The position numbers and the translations under genes were made by a program. A DNA stretch of 64,000 nt from Enterobacter cancerogenus. GTDB lineage: Bacteria > Pseudomonadota > Gammaproteobacteria > Enterobacterales > Enterobacteriaceae. The notes under the pieces are model-generated. The model saw only the letters and a program-made list of their open reading frames with translations, was not told where the DNA came from and did not search any database. The stretch is from contig JRUP01000026.1 in NCBI GenBank assembly GCA_000773965.1, positions 186,001-250,000 of the forward strand, written 5' to 3'. Shown piece after piece: positions 1-9,770 of the stretch (position 1 is the first letter of the stretch; the number at the start of each line of letters is the position of its first letter).

Positions 1-195
1 TTGCAGCAAATTGCACTGGTAGTGCTGCAGGTAAGCCAAAAAATAATCGCCGATTCTACAGAGGCGGCGTCAGAGATAAGTTGGCTGAACGTGCCTTCTT
101 CCCCTAATTTACGTAAATAATTCAGAAAGAACCACTCGGACGGAGCACAAGGGTTGGCTTTTCTTCGCTCCATCCCAATCTGCATAAGGAACCAG
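1..195. other. intergenic region upstream of nudF
   Basis: No coding region is supported here. In E. coli nudF is divergent from tolC, so this is probably part of the tolC-nudF intergenic region, but no tolC start is visible and that is inference from synteny. A short inverted repeat (TGCAGCA at 2-8, TGCTGCA at 23-29) lies at the left edge. An AAGGA Shine-Dalgarno at 185-189 serves nudF. Confidence 0.4.
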
Positions 196-834
196 ATGAT
201 GGCGGGTGAAAAAAAATCCCCTGTGACTTTCACAAAAAACGATGTAGAAATTATTGCACGCGATACACGCTACGATGGTTTTTTTTCCATTGTCCGCTAC
301 CGTTTCCGCCATCGCCGCTTTAATGGCGAGATGAGCGGTGAGGTGGTACGCGAAGTTTTTGAGCGCGGACACGCCGCCGTGCTGCTACCCTATGATCCCT
401 TACGCGACGAAGTGGTGCTAATCGAACAGATTCGCATCCCGGCTTATGATTCCAGCCCAACGCCCTGGCTGCTGGAAATGGTGGCCGGTATCATTGAACC
501 CGGTGAAACGCCGGAAGATGTGGCGCGTCGCGAAGCCGTAGAAGAAGCAGGCCTCAAGGTCGGGCGTGTGAAACCGATAGTGAATTACTTAGCCAGCCCA
601 GGCGGAACGTCTGAACGTTTGTCGGTGCTGGTGGGCGAAGTGGATGCCAGCCTGGCAGAGGGAAATCACGGGCTGGAGGAAGAGAATGAGGATATTCTTG
701 TCCATGTGGTGAGCCGCGAACAGGCTTATCGCTGGGTGGAAGAGGGGATTATTGATAACGCGGCATCTGTCATCGCCCTGCAATGGCTGGCGTTGCACCA
801 TGAAAAACTACGACAAGAGTGGAAGCTAAAATGA
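196..834 (+). CDS. nudF: ADP-ribose pyrophosphatase NudF (Nudix)
   Basis: Cytosolic Nudix hydrolase that cleaves ADP-ribose and related ADP-sugars to AMP and ribose 5-phosphate, Mg2+ dependent. The Nudix box runs from GIIEPGE to REAVEEAGL in mid-protein, with the RE..EE catalytic glutamates intact. An open frame extends upstream to 154, but the ATG at 196 has an AAGGA Shine-Dalgarno at 185-189 and gives 212 aa, close to the 209 aa of E. coli NudF. The stop overlaps the yqiB start (ATGA), so it is the first gene of nudF-yqiB-cpdA-yqiA. Identification rests on strong similarity to E. coli NudF through the whole length. Confidence 0.95.
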   Translation: MMAGEKKSPVTFTKNDVEIIARDTRYDGFFSIVRYRFRHRRFNGEMSGEVVREVFERGHAAVLLPYDPLRDEVVLIEQIRIPAYDSSPTPWLLEMVAGIIEPGETPEDVARREAVEEAGLKVGRVKPIVNYLASPGGTSERLSVLVGEVDASLAEGNHGLEEENEDILVHVVSREQAYRWVEEGIIDNAASVIALQWLALHHEKLRQEWKLK

Positions 835-1256
835 AACAGCGCTATACCCCTGACTTTCCCGAAATGATGCGATTGTGCGAAACCAATTTCGCCCAACTGC
901 GTCGCCTGCTGCCGCGTGATGACGAGGCAGGCGCGTCGGTGATCTATCAGGTGAGCGGCGCCCGTTATCAGCTGACTATTCAAGAGTCGACGCGTTATAC
1001 CACGCTGGTGGAGATTCGCCAGGTGGCCCCGGCAGTAAGTTACTGGAGCCTGCCATCCATGTCCGTTCGGCTGTACCATGATGCGATGGTCGCTGAAGTG
1101 TGTTCCACTCAGCAGATCTATCGCTTCAAAGCGCGCTATGATTACCCTAATAAAAAACTGCATCAGCGCGATGAAAAACATCAGATTAACCAGTTTCTTG
1201 CAGATTGGTTGCGCTATTGTCTGGCGCACGGCGCTGTAGCAGTGCCGGTCTGCTGA
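831..1256 (+). CDS. yqiB: YqiB family protein (DUF1249)
   Basis: Conserved enterobacterial protein of unknown biochemical function, about 141 aa, with the same length and internal sequence as E. coli YqiB (for example the SYWSLPSM and [19 protein letters not shown] segments). No signal peptide or membrane span is seen, so it is probably cytosolic. The start chosen is the ATG at 831, which overlaps the nudF stop by ATGA and implies translational coupling; an in-frame ATG at 819 adds only four residues. It sits between two nucleotide-hydrolysing enzymes (NudF and CpdA), which hints at, but does not prove, a role in nucleotide metabolism. Confidence 0.9.
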   Translation: MKQRYTPDFPEMMRLCETNFAQLRRLLPRDDEAGASVIYQVSGARYQLTIQESTRYTTLVEIRQVAPAVSYWSLPSMSVRLYHDAMVAEVCSTQQIYRFKARYDYPNKKLHQRDEKHQINQFLADWLRYCLAHGAVAVPVC

Positions 1257-1293
1257 TAGCATACAACTATGGCGTGGAGAGAAAGGAAACGCT

Positions 1294-2121
1294 TTGGATA
1301 GCCTGCTTACTCTTCCTGCGGCAAATGGGGCCGATATCAGGATTTTACAAATCACGGACACCCATCTTTTTGCAGGAAAACATCAATCGCTGCTTGGGGT
1401 AAATACCTGGTCGAGTTTTGATGCGGTGCTGGACGCCATCATGGCACAACAGCGCGATTATGATTTGATTATCGCCACCGGCGATCTCGCCCAGGATCAC
1501 ACCGTCGAAGCTTATCAACACTTTGTAGCGGGCATTTCACGCCTGCCGAAACCGTGTGTCTGGCTGCCGGGGAATCACGATTTTCAGCCCGCGATGGTCA
1601 ATACGCTCGCCGATGCCGGTATCGCTTCCGATAAACATGTGCTGTTGGGTGAGCACTGGCAGCTGGTGCTGCTGGATAGTCAGGTCTTTGGTGTGCCGCA
1701 TGGCATGTTAAGCGAGTACCAACTGGAGTGGCTGGATAAGGCGCTGCGCCTGCATCCTGAGCGCCATACGCTGGTGCTGCTGCACCATCATCCGCTCGCT
1801 TCCGGCTGTACCTGGCTGGATCAGCATAGCTTGCGCAATCCCCATCAATTAGAAGCGGTGCTGCAACACTTCCCGCGTGCGCGTAATCTGGTGTGTGGCC
1901 ACATTCATCAGGAATTAGATCTCGACTGGCATGGTCGTCGCGTGCTGGCTTCTCCTTCGACCTGCGTGCAGTTCAAACCGCATTGCACCAACTTCACCAT
2001 CGATAACGTCGCGCCGGGTTGGCGCTGGTTAACCCTGAAGGCAGATGGCGTACTGGAAACCGAAGTGAATCGTCTGCAAAGCGATCTGTTCCGCCCCGAT
2101 TTAGATTCCGAGGGCTACTAA
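1294..2121 (+). CDS. cpdA: 3',5'-cyclic-AMP phosphodiesterase CpdA
   Basis: Cytosolic class III phosphodiesterase that hydrolyses cAMP to 5'-AMP and so tunes CRP signalling. Calcineurin-type metal motifs are visible: D-x-H in QITDTHLF near residue 20, GD in ATGDLAQD, GNHD in LPGNHDFQ, and the late HHHP and GHIHQE motifs. At 275 aa it equals the E. coli protein. The start is TTG at 1294, preceded by an AAGGA at 1283-1287; a TTG start shared with the orthologue may keep expression low. It follows yqiB by 37 nt and precedes yqiA by 3 nt, so co-transcription is likely. Confidence 0.95.
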   Translation: MDSLLTLPAANGADIRILQITDTHLFAGKHQSLLGVNTWSSFDAVLDAIMAQQRDYDLIIATGDLAQDHTVEAYQHFVAGISRLPKPCVWLPGNHDFQPAMVNTLADAGIASDKHVLLGEHWQLVLLDSQVFGVPHGMLSEYQLEWLDKALRLHPERHTLVLLHHHPLASGCTWLDQHSLRNPHQLEAVLQHFPRARNLVCGHIHQELDLDWHGRRVLASPSTCVQFKPHCTNFTIDNVAPGWRWLTLKADGVLETEVNRLQSDLFRPDLDSEGY

Positions 2122-2124
2122 GCG

Positions 2125-4649
<2,525 letters not shown>

Positions 4650-4668
4650 TGTCCCAGACTTTTATCAT

Positions 4669-4688
4669 GGGCTCGGATTATCGAGCCC
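4669..4688 (+). terminator. intrinsic terminator after parE
   Basis: A perfect 7-bp stem (GGGCTCG at 4669-4675, CGAGCCC at 4682-4688) with a six-base loop, followed by CTAATTTCC. The U-tract is weak, so termination may be partial. It separates the nudF-parE block from the sigma-factor operon. Confidence 0.6.
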
Positions 4689-4735
4689 CTAATTTCCCTG
4701 CCTCAGTCCTTCGCAAAAAAAGTTTCTCCCCGTAA

Positions 4736-4764
4736 GGAATAAAGTGTTCTGCTGATGCTCTTAT
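4736..4764 (+). promoter_or_regulatory. candidate ECF-sigma promoter of the sigma operon
   Basis: GGAATAA at 4736-4742 and TCTTAT at 4759-4764 are separated by 16 bp. The same two blocks at the same spacing occur at 6093-6121 before the beta-propeller gene. ECF -35 elements typically begin GGAA, and ECF operons are usually autoregulated, so I read this as the promoter recognised by the sigma factor encoded at 4801. Direct observation is the shared motif; promoter function is inference. Confidence 0.6.
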
Positions 4765-4777
4765 GCATCAGAACACT
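4743..4777. promoter_or_regulatory. palindrome centred on the -10 of the sigma operon
   Basis: Inverted repeat: AGTGTTCTG (4743-4751) and ATGC (4755-4758) pair with GCAT (4765-4768) and CAGAACACT (4769-4777), with a 3-base bulge CTG. The left arm fills the promoter spacer and the unpaired centre is the TCTTAT -10 block. It has no U-tract, so it is not a terminator. It could be an operator for a dimeric repressor or activator. Confidence 0.5.
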
Positions 4778-4800
4778 CACCATTAGACAAAAGTTGCTTT

Positions 4801-5316
4801 ATGTCCAGGAACGACATTGACCATCAAATAAAGGAACTGATCCCCCGGCTGCGCCGCTTTGCTTATTGGCTGACGCGTGACGTTCACGAGGCCGATGATC
4901 TGGTGCAATCAGCGCTGGTGCGTGCGTTGACGAAGTGGTCGATGCGACGCGAAGAGGCATCGCTGAAAAGCTGGTTATTCACCATCCTTTACCGACAATT
5001 TTTGGCGGATAAACGGCGTAAGGCACGTTATTGGGGATTACTGAGCAAGTTTAAGCATGAAGAAGCTGAGTACTGGCCATCAGCGGAAGATGAAGTGGCA
5101 ACACAAGGAATGCTGGCTGCTTTTAACCACCTCTCTCAAGAGCAACGAGGCTTGCTACTTCTCATCGTCATTGAGGGGTTTAGCTATCAGGAGGCGGCAG
5201 TCATGCTAGATGTGCCGATTGGCACGGTGATGTCCCGTCTATCACGGGCACGAAAAGCCATGCACCATCTTTGTGAGGGTAACGTCCCACGAACGACGTT
5301 GAGAGTAATGAAATGA
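4801..5316 (+). CDS. ECF-type RNA polymerase sigma factor
   Basis: 171-aa group IV sigma factor that should redirect RNA polymerase to a small regulon. Sigma region 2 is seen at residues about 10-80 (FAYWLTRDVHEADDLVQSA, then KSWLFTILYRQFLADKRR), and region 4 with its helix-turn-helix at about 110-160 (LLLLIVIEGFSYQEAAVML, then GTVMSRLSRARK). The stop overlaps the start of the next gene (ATGA), the classical sigma/anti-sigma arrangement. ATG 4801 has only a poor Shine-Dalgarno. Base composition is more AT-rich than parE upstream, suggesting acquisition. I do not recognise a named orthologue, and the inducing signal is unknown. Confidence 0.88.
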   Translation: MSRNDIDHQIKELIPRLRRFAYWLTRDVHEADDLVQSALVRALTKWSMRREEASLKSWLFTILYRQFLADKRRKARYWGLLSKFKHEEAEYWPSAEDEVATQGMLAAFNHLSQEQRGLLLLIVIEGFSYQEAAVMLDVPIGTVMSRLSRARKAMHHLCEGNVPRTTLRVMK

Positions 5317-6065
5317 GAATTCCGCCGAACGAACACGACTTGCATGCATATGTGGACAATCAGCTTAACGATCATGAGCGTGCCATCGTTGAACGTTATA
5401 TTGCCCAGCAACCGCAAATTGCCAGGCAAGTTCAGACCTGGCAGTGGGAGGCGCGACACCTGCGAACTGCACTCTCTGAATTTCAGTTGCCCCTTTTGCC
5501 TGAGAGGCTTGATCCAGCATTTATTCGGGCACGTCACGTCCAGCGATCGCGCTTACGCCTTAAACTGGCCGCCTGCTTTGTGCTCTGCGTTGGGCTAAGT
5601 TCAGCGGGGGGATGGCAAATGCATGACTGGCGAAATCAAAATGTTGCGCCAATGGGTGATGCGATAGAAGCCTATAAACTGATGGTTGTCGATGGAAGTA
5701 TTGGCGCTGATGTGGTTCAGCATCAGCCAGATACACTAAATAACTGGTTGAATCAGCACGTGGGCTCAGACGCACGCTTACCTGATTTACAATCGGCCGG
5801 CTTTAGTCCGGTGAGCGGACGTTTATTCGCAACTGAGCAAGGTGCAGCAGCCATGGTGCTATACCAGGATACATCAGGACACACCATCAGCTTCTATCTT
5901 CGCCAACCGGATTCACGTCAACCGTTGCTGAAAAGTGGTCAGCGCACTGATCACGGACTTCAGGCGCGATATGGATCTTGTCACGGTTTGAATTATGCAA
6001 TGGTCGGCACGGTGAAAAATCTAAGTAATCCGAAGTTGGAACTAATAATTAATACGCTGACCTGA
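5313..6065 (+). CDS. transmembrane anti-sigma factor
   Basis: 250-aa single-pass membrane protein, predicted to hold the upstream sigma factor inactive. The N-terminal cytosolic part (about 1-80) resembles the anti-sigma domain of COG5662 proteins (HDLHAYVDNQL near residue 8, then P.IA..V..W and LRTAL) but lacks the HxxxCxxC zinc ligands. One hydrophobic segment lies at about 83-103 (LKLAACFVLCVGL), leaving a periplasmic sensor domain of about 145 residues with a lone cysteine near the C terminus. It overlaps the sigma gene by ATGA. Assignment rests on topology, gene order and the N-terminal pattern; the periplasmic part is not recognised. Confidence 0.8.
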   Translation: MRIPPNEHDLHAYVDNQLNDHERAIVERYIAQQPQIARQVQTWQWEARHLRTALSEFQLPLLPERLDPAFIRARHVQRSRLRLKLAACFVLCVGLSSAGGWQMHDWRNQNVAPMGDAIEAYKLMVVDGSIGADVVQHQPDTLNNWLNQHVGSDARLPDLQSAGFSPVSGRLFATEQGAAAMVLYQDTSGHTISFYLRQPDSRQPLLKSGQRTDHGLQARYGSCHGLNYAMVGTVKNLSNPKLELIINTLT

Positions 6066-6092
6066 ATTTTTTAAATTTAAATGAAGTATCAG

Positions 6093-6121
6093 GGAATAAT
6101 TCATTATGTGAAGCATCTTAT
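6093..6121 (+). promoter_or_regulatory. candidate ECF-sigma promoter of the propeller operon
   Basis: GGAATAA at 6093-6099 and TCTTAT at 6116-6121, 16 bp apart, identical in blocks and spacing to the motif at 4736-4764 before the sigma gene; the spacers differ. It lies 48 bp before the ATG of the beta-propeller gene, a sensible distance. It suggests that the 6169-7638 genes are targets of the neighbouring sigma factor. Confidence 0.6.
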
Positions 6122-6150
6122 CATCAACGTCATCCATGAAGGTTGATGAT
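6120..6150 (+). promoter_or_regulatory. hairpin in the leader of the propeller gene
   Basis: Perfect 9-bp inverted repeat ATCATCAAC (6120-6128) and GTTGATGAT (6142-6150) with a 13-base loop. It begins at the end of the putative -10 and ends just before the CAGGAG Shine-Dalgarno at 6154-6159. It could be an operator or, if transcription starts early enough, a leader stem. Confidence 0.45.
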
Positions 6151-6168
6151 CTACAGGAGTGAAATGAG

Positions 6169-7182
6169 ATGCGAATTCTTCGCTATTCAACGACGGCAGT
6201 GATATTGGCTGGGGTGATATCTTTTTATTGTCCGAGCACACTTTATGCTAAGAATGACAACAATCATGAAGTGCACAGGATAACTTTTGATGGAGCGATA
6301 AAAAATAATACCCTCGCCATGAATCCGAATGAAAAAATGGCAGTGGTTGCCAGCAGTGAGAATTCTGAAGTTGTCATTTATGATTTAGTCAATGGCAAGG
6401 TTCAGGGCGTGTTAAAAAATTACGTGACGCCACGCAATATCATCTTTGCACCGGATGGGAAAAGTTTTTATATCTCAGACAGCAGCAAAGGTGTTGTGGA
6501 TCGTATTGATAGTGAATCTTTCCAGACCATTAACCAATACGCTATTGGGCCCGGAGCGTTTGGTACGGCGCTGAACTCTGACGGTAAAGCTTTGTACGTG
6601 AACAATCAATCCAGCGACTCGGTGACAGTGATGAACACTGAAACGGGTGTTGCGCAGGCTGTGATTAAAGGTTTTGCCCAACCGAGACAAGGTGTGCAAC
6701 TGAGCCCTGATGGACATCGTTTGTATGTGACGAATTTCCTCGGGGATAAGATCACTATAGTGGATACCGCAGGAAATAAAATTATTGGAGAGATTAGCGG
6801 ATTCAATAAAATCCGCGCCATTTCGGTCACGGGTGATGGTAAAACACTTTTCGCTGCTAATAGCGGAAGTAATACGGTGGCCGTTGTCGATATTGCAAGT
6901 CAAAAGATCATGCTTTCTATTCCCGTGGGGGAGCAACCCTATGGCGCTGCACTCTCTCCCGATGGGGGGTTTATTTACAGTGGCAATCTCATTGATAATA
7001 GCGTCTCAGTCATTGATGTTAAGAAACTGAGTGTTATTACCACTATTACAGGCTTTGACCACCCTCGTCAGGCTCTGGTGTTCACTCGCGATAATAAATA
7101 TGCCTATGTATTGAACCAGGATCTGAGTCTTTCAAAGATAGAACGTGCTACACAAAAAATTATTGATACCCTCAAGCTGTAA
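6169..7182 (+). CDS. secreted YVTN-family beta-propeller protein
   Basis: 337 aa. A Sec signal peptide is evident (basic start, hydrophobic core, cleavage likely after the alanine near residue 27). The remainder is built of about seven repeats of roughly 42 residues with the YVTN pattern (LYVTN, LFAAN, LYVNN, and repeated LSPDG or A.DGK turns), forming a beta-propeller probably located in the periplasm or exported. Such propellers bind ligands or proteins, and some have lactonase or dehydrogenase activity; no catalytic residues can be assigned. CAGGAG precedes the ATG at 6169. The gene is AT-rich (about 35-45% GC in the lines I counted). The ECF-type motif upstream ties it to the sigma factor. 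Confidence 0.8.
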   Translation: MRILRYSTTAVILAGVISFYCPSTLYAKNDNNHEVHRITFDGAIKNNTLAMNPNEKMAVVASSENSEVVIYDLVNGKVQGVLKNYVTPRNIIFAPDGKSFYISDSSKGVVDRIDSESFQTINQYAIGPGAFGTALNSDGKALYVNNQSSDSVTVMNTETGVAQAVIKGFAQPRQGVQLSPDGHRLYVTNFLGDKITIVDTAGNKIIGEISGFNKIRAISVTGDGKTLFAANSGSNTVAVVDIASQKIMLSIPVGEQPYGAALSPDGGFIYSGNLIDNSVSVIDVKKLSVITTITGFDHPRQALVFTRDNKYAYVLNQDLSLSKIERATQKIIDTLKL

Positions 7183-7212
7183 AAGATAAATAATAAAACC
7201 AAGGAGCTATAT

Positions 7213-7638
7213 ATGTTGAAACTTAAACCATTATTGATTTCCACTGTATTATTCACTTTGTCAGCGGGACAAAGTTTTGCCGCTGATGCAGATAATGCGC
7301 GAGCGCATTTTCAGGCGATTGCTGCGGGTAATATGGCTGAGATAATGGCGCATTATGCCGATAACGCGCATCTGGAGTGGGTTGGAGGGCCGCTGGATGG
7401 GGCCTATAACTCCAGCGATGCCATTCAGCAGGTATGGAGCAAATTCAGCACTGCCCAGGGAAATTTGCAATACACCGTGAATAACCTCACTGAAGCGAGT
7501 AATCCTAAAGGCAGCACGGTTTCAGCACAGGTGCACTTTAACGGTAAAAATGCGTTGAACGTGAGCTACATCTTGACCTACCGCGCGGGTAAAATTGTTT
7601 CTGAAATCTGGCAGGTCACGCCTAATCCCGCAAAATAA
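7213..7638 (+). CDS. secreted NTF2-like (SnoaL-type) protein
   Basis: 141 aa with a clear signal peptide (cleavage likely after SFA near residue 23). The mature part has the short cone-fold pattern of the NTF2/SnoaL superfamily: an N-terminal helix (ARAHFQAIAAGN), then HYADNAHLEWVGGPLDG and a C-terminal set of strands. Members include isomerases, hydratases and non-enzymatic ligand-binding domains; I cannot assign a reaction. AAGGAG at 7201-7206 supports the ATG at 7213. It lies 30 nt after the propeller gene, so both are probably exported products of one transcript. Confidence 0.72.
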   Translation: MLKLKPLLISTVLFTLSAGQSFAADADNARAHFQAIAAGNMAEIMAHYADNAHLEWVGGPLDGAYNSSDAIQQVWSKFSTAQGNLQYTVNNLTEASNPKGSTVSAQVHFNGKNALNVSYILTYRAGKIVSEIWQVTPNPAK

Positions 7639-7655
7639 TCACCATAAGTGCTGTC

Positions 7656-7676
7656 CTGCCCTGAGTGGCGGGGCAG
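7656..7676 (+). terminator. possible weak terminator after the NTF2-like gene
   Basis: CTGCCC (7656-7661) pairs with GGGCAG (7671-7676) over a nine-base loop. There is no following T-run, so function is uncertain. It lies between the exported-protein operon and the LysR gene. Confidence 0.3.
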
Positions 7677-7752
7677 CAATGGCAATTGTGTTATCCTGCC
7701 GCCTAAAACCGTACCACTGTGCCAGACGGTGCAATGCGAAAGGATAGAATGC

Positions 7753-8652
7753 GTGAAAATCACACTGGAAGAGCTGCGCGCCTGGGTGGCGGTGGTGGAT
7801 ACCGGCTCAATCACGGCGGCGGCCGAGCAGCTCGATCAAACCAGTTCTGGTATCAGCCGGGCGCTCAGTCGGCTGGAGAGCAAATTACAAACCACGCTAA
7901 TGCACCGCACCACGCGGCGCCTCGCGCTCACCGAGGAAGGCTTGATCTTCCTCGATCATGCGCGCCAGATCCTTTCGTCGGTAGAACTGGCAGAAGAGCA
8001 GATCGCCCAGCGCCGAGACATTCCTTCAGGCAGATTGCGCATCAATGCCAACGCCCCCTTTATGCTGCACGTGATCGTGCCGCTGGTGGCGGAGTTTCGG
8101 CAGCGTTATCCGCTGATCCAGCTGGAGTTGAACACCGACGACATCATGATCGATCTGCTGGAACAGCAAACCGATATCGCGGTCCGCGTCGGCGAGTTAC
8201 GTGACTCCACATTGCGCGCCCGCGTGTTGGGCAGCAGCGCTACGCGTTTGGTGGCGAGCCCGGCTTATCTGCAACAGCATGGCGAGCCTGCCACGGTAGA
8301 GGCGTTAGCAGCACATCAGCTGCTCGGCTTCAGTCAGTTGGATGCACACAATGTCTGGCCTGTTTGGCAAAGTGAGGGTGAGTTTTTGCAGATTAAGCCC
8401 ACGCTGTCGGCATCCAGTGGCGAGACGTTGCGTCAGTTGGCGTTAGCAGGGCAGGGCATTGCGCGCCTGTCTGATTTTGTCAGCCGTAAAGATCGCGAGC
8501 GGGGCGATTTAGTGCAGGTGCTGGAGCAGGAAACGCGCGAATGGCGCCTGCCGATTCACGCCGTGTATTACCGTAATCAATCTCTGACCTCGCGCATTAC
8601 CTGTTTTCTCGATTTTCTGCGCGAGAAGATAGAACAAGATCGCCTGCTATAA
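7753..8652 (+). CDS. LysR-family transcriptional regulator
   Basis: 299-aa LysR-type regulator: winged helix-turn-helix at about 1-60 (LRAWVAVVDTGSITAAAEQL, then SRALSRLE and LMHRTTRRLALTEEG), followed by the periplasmic-binding-like effector domain from about residue 85. The open frame runs back to 7648, but the GTG at 7753 is preceded by AAGGA at 7740-7744 and begins where LysR proteins normally begin. It is convergent with ygiN-mdaB and shares their terminator region, so control of that quinone-reductase operon is possible but unproven. The effector is unknown. Confidence 0.88.
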   Translation: MKITLEELRAWVAVVDTGSITAAAEQLDQTSSGISRALSRLESKLQTTLMHRTTRRLALTEEGLIFLDHARQILSSVELAEEQIAQRRDIPSGRLRINANAPFMLHVIVPLVAEFRQRYPLIQLELNTDDIMIDLLEQQTDIAVRVGELRDSTLRARVLGSSATRLVASPAYLQQHGEPATVEALAAHQLLGFSQLDAHNVWPVWQSEGEFLQIKPTLSASSGETLRQLALAGQGIARLSDFVSRKDRERGDLVQVLEQETREWRLPIHAVYYRNQSLTSRITCFLDFLREKIEQDRLL

Positions 8653-8654
8653 AA

Positions 8655-8678
8655 AAGCCCCTGCACAGGCAGAGGCTT
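8655..8678 (-). terminator. intrinsic terminator of mdaB-ygiN
   Basis: Read on the minus strand: a 10-bp stem (one G-T pair) with a four-base loop, AAGCCTCTGC to GCAGGGGCTT, followed by a run of T. It sits directly after the ygiN stop and beside the LysR stop. Confidence 0.75.
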
Positions 8679-8684
8679 AGACGA

Positions 8685-8993
8685 TTAACGAACCGGCTCT
8701 AATACCAGGATCTTCACATCCACCACATCGTCTTTAATCGTGGCGCGATGCGCATCCATGTGCGGCATTTGCTGATGCTGCTCAAGATGGCGCAGCGATT
8801 CCCACTGCTCCAGCATGAAAATGGAATCTGGGGAATTTTGCTTCCACGGCACCTGCGCCTGATGGTCCACCAGCGCGTCATACTGATGGCAACCCTCTTC
8901 TTCCAGCACGGTGGGGATCAGTTTATTGATAGCTTCCAGCACCACATGACGGCGGCCTGGCTTGACGCAAATTTCTGCAACGACGGTTAACAT
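8685..8993 (-). CDS. ygiN: quinol monooxygenase YgiN
   Basis: 102-aa antibiotic-biosynthesis-monooxygenase (ABM) fold protein; E. coli YgiN oxidises menadiol to menadione and forms a quinone redox cycle with MdaB. The start at 8993 (MLTVVAEI) has GAGGAAG upstream and matches the E. coli N terminus; the frame extends 13 residues further without support. EEGCHQYD and MLEQWES, typical of the family, are present. It is 31 nt downstream of mdaB and clearly in the same operon. Confidence 0.9.
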   Translation of the reverse strand: MLTVVAEICVKPGRRHVVLEAINKLIPTVLEEEGCHQYDALVDHQAQVPWKQNSPDSIFMLEQWESLRHLEQHQQMPHMDAHRATIKDDVVDVKILVLEPVR

Positions 8994-9024
8994 AGCGCTT
9001 CCTCTTTTCCCGGTGTGCTTACAG

Positions 9025-9606
9025 TTAAGCAAAGATCTGGCTGAGATGAGTCCGATAACGTTCGATATCGCGCGGCACGTCCGGCATCTTGATCACATCA
9101 TTACAGATAAAGGTCGGTAAACCTTCCATGCCAAGGAACTGATTGGCTTTGTGGAAGTGCAGATAGAGACCGTCCACGCCCACGCCTTCGAAGAACTGCT
9201 CAGGGTCATTAAACGCTTCCAGCGGTGCGTTCCACGTCAGCGACAGCATGTATTTTTTGCCCTGAATCAGACCGCCTGAACCGTACTTTTTGCCCGCGTC
9301 GCTGCGCGTACGACCATCGCTGGCATACAGTGAGCCATGGCCTTCAGTGAACACGTCATCAATGTACTTTTTCACCGTCCACGGCTCGCCCATCCACCAG
9401 CCAGGCATCTGATAAATCACCACATCGCTGTCGAGATATTTTTGCACTTCTTCTGCCACGTTGTAGTCGCTGTCAGCAAGGGTGACCACTACGTTATGGC
9501 CCAGATCGCGCAGCTGGCTGGCTGCCACGTCAGTGAGGGTATGATTTAGTTCGCCTTTCGAGTGGGCAAAAGTTTTACCGCCGTCGATGATTAAAATATT
9601 GCTCAT
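9025..9606 (-). CDS. mdaB: NADPH:quinone oxidoreductase MdaB
   Basis: 193-aa flavodoxin-fold FAD enzyme that reduces quinones by two electrons with NADPH, protecting against semiquinone formation. Collinear with E. coli MdaB, including QMPGWWMGEPWTVKKYIDDV and SLTWNAP. The start MSNILIIDGG at 9606 agrees with the family; the longer frame to 9729 covers the intergenic region. First gene of mdaB-ygiN, divergent from the pheC-like gene across 164 bp. In E. coli, mdaB-ygiN also lies near parC, so this is the ancestral neighbourhood. Confidence 0.93.
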   Translation of the reverse strand: MSNILIIDGGKTFAHSKGELNHTLTDVAASQLRDLGHNVVVTLADSDYNVAEEVQKYLDSDVVIYQMPGWWMGEPWTVKKYIDDVFTEGHGSLYASDGRTRSDAGKKYGSGGLIQGKKYMLSLTWNAPLEAFNDPEQFFEGVGVDGLYLHFHKANQFLGMEGLPTFICNDVIKMPDVPRDIERYRTHLSQIFA

Positions 9607-9770
9607 GGATGATTCGCTCCGTTTCCCGTTGATGGCGCACACTGTACGCGCGCAGGCGAAGCAAAAAAATGCGTGATTGATCACAAGACTTTTGCTAATA
9701 AAGCAACAATGCGCAGGGCTATGCAACAATCCGCGCGCAAACCAACATCAACATAAAAAAAGAAGAAACC

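Noticed and set aside
726..1361. 211-codon minus-strand frame across nudF-yqiB
   Set aside because: Antisense to conserved genes; composition and lack of a start signal indicate a shadow.
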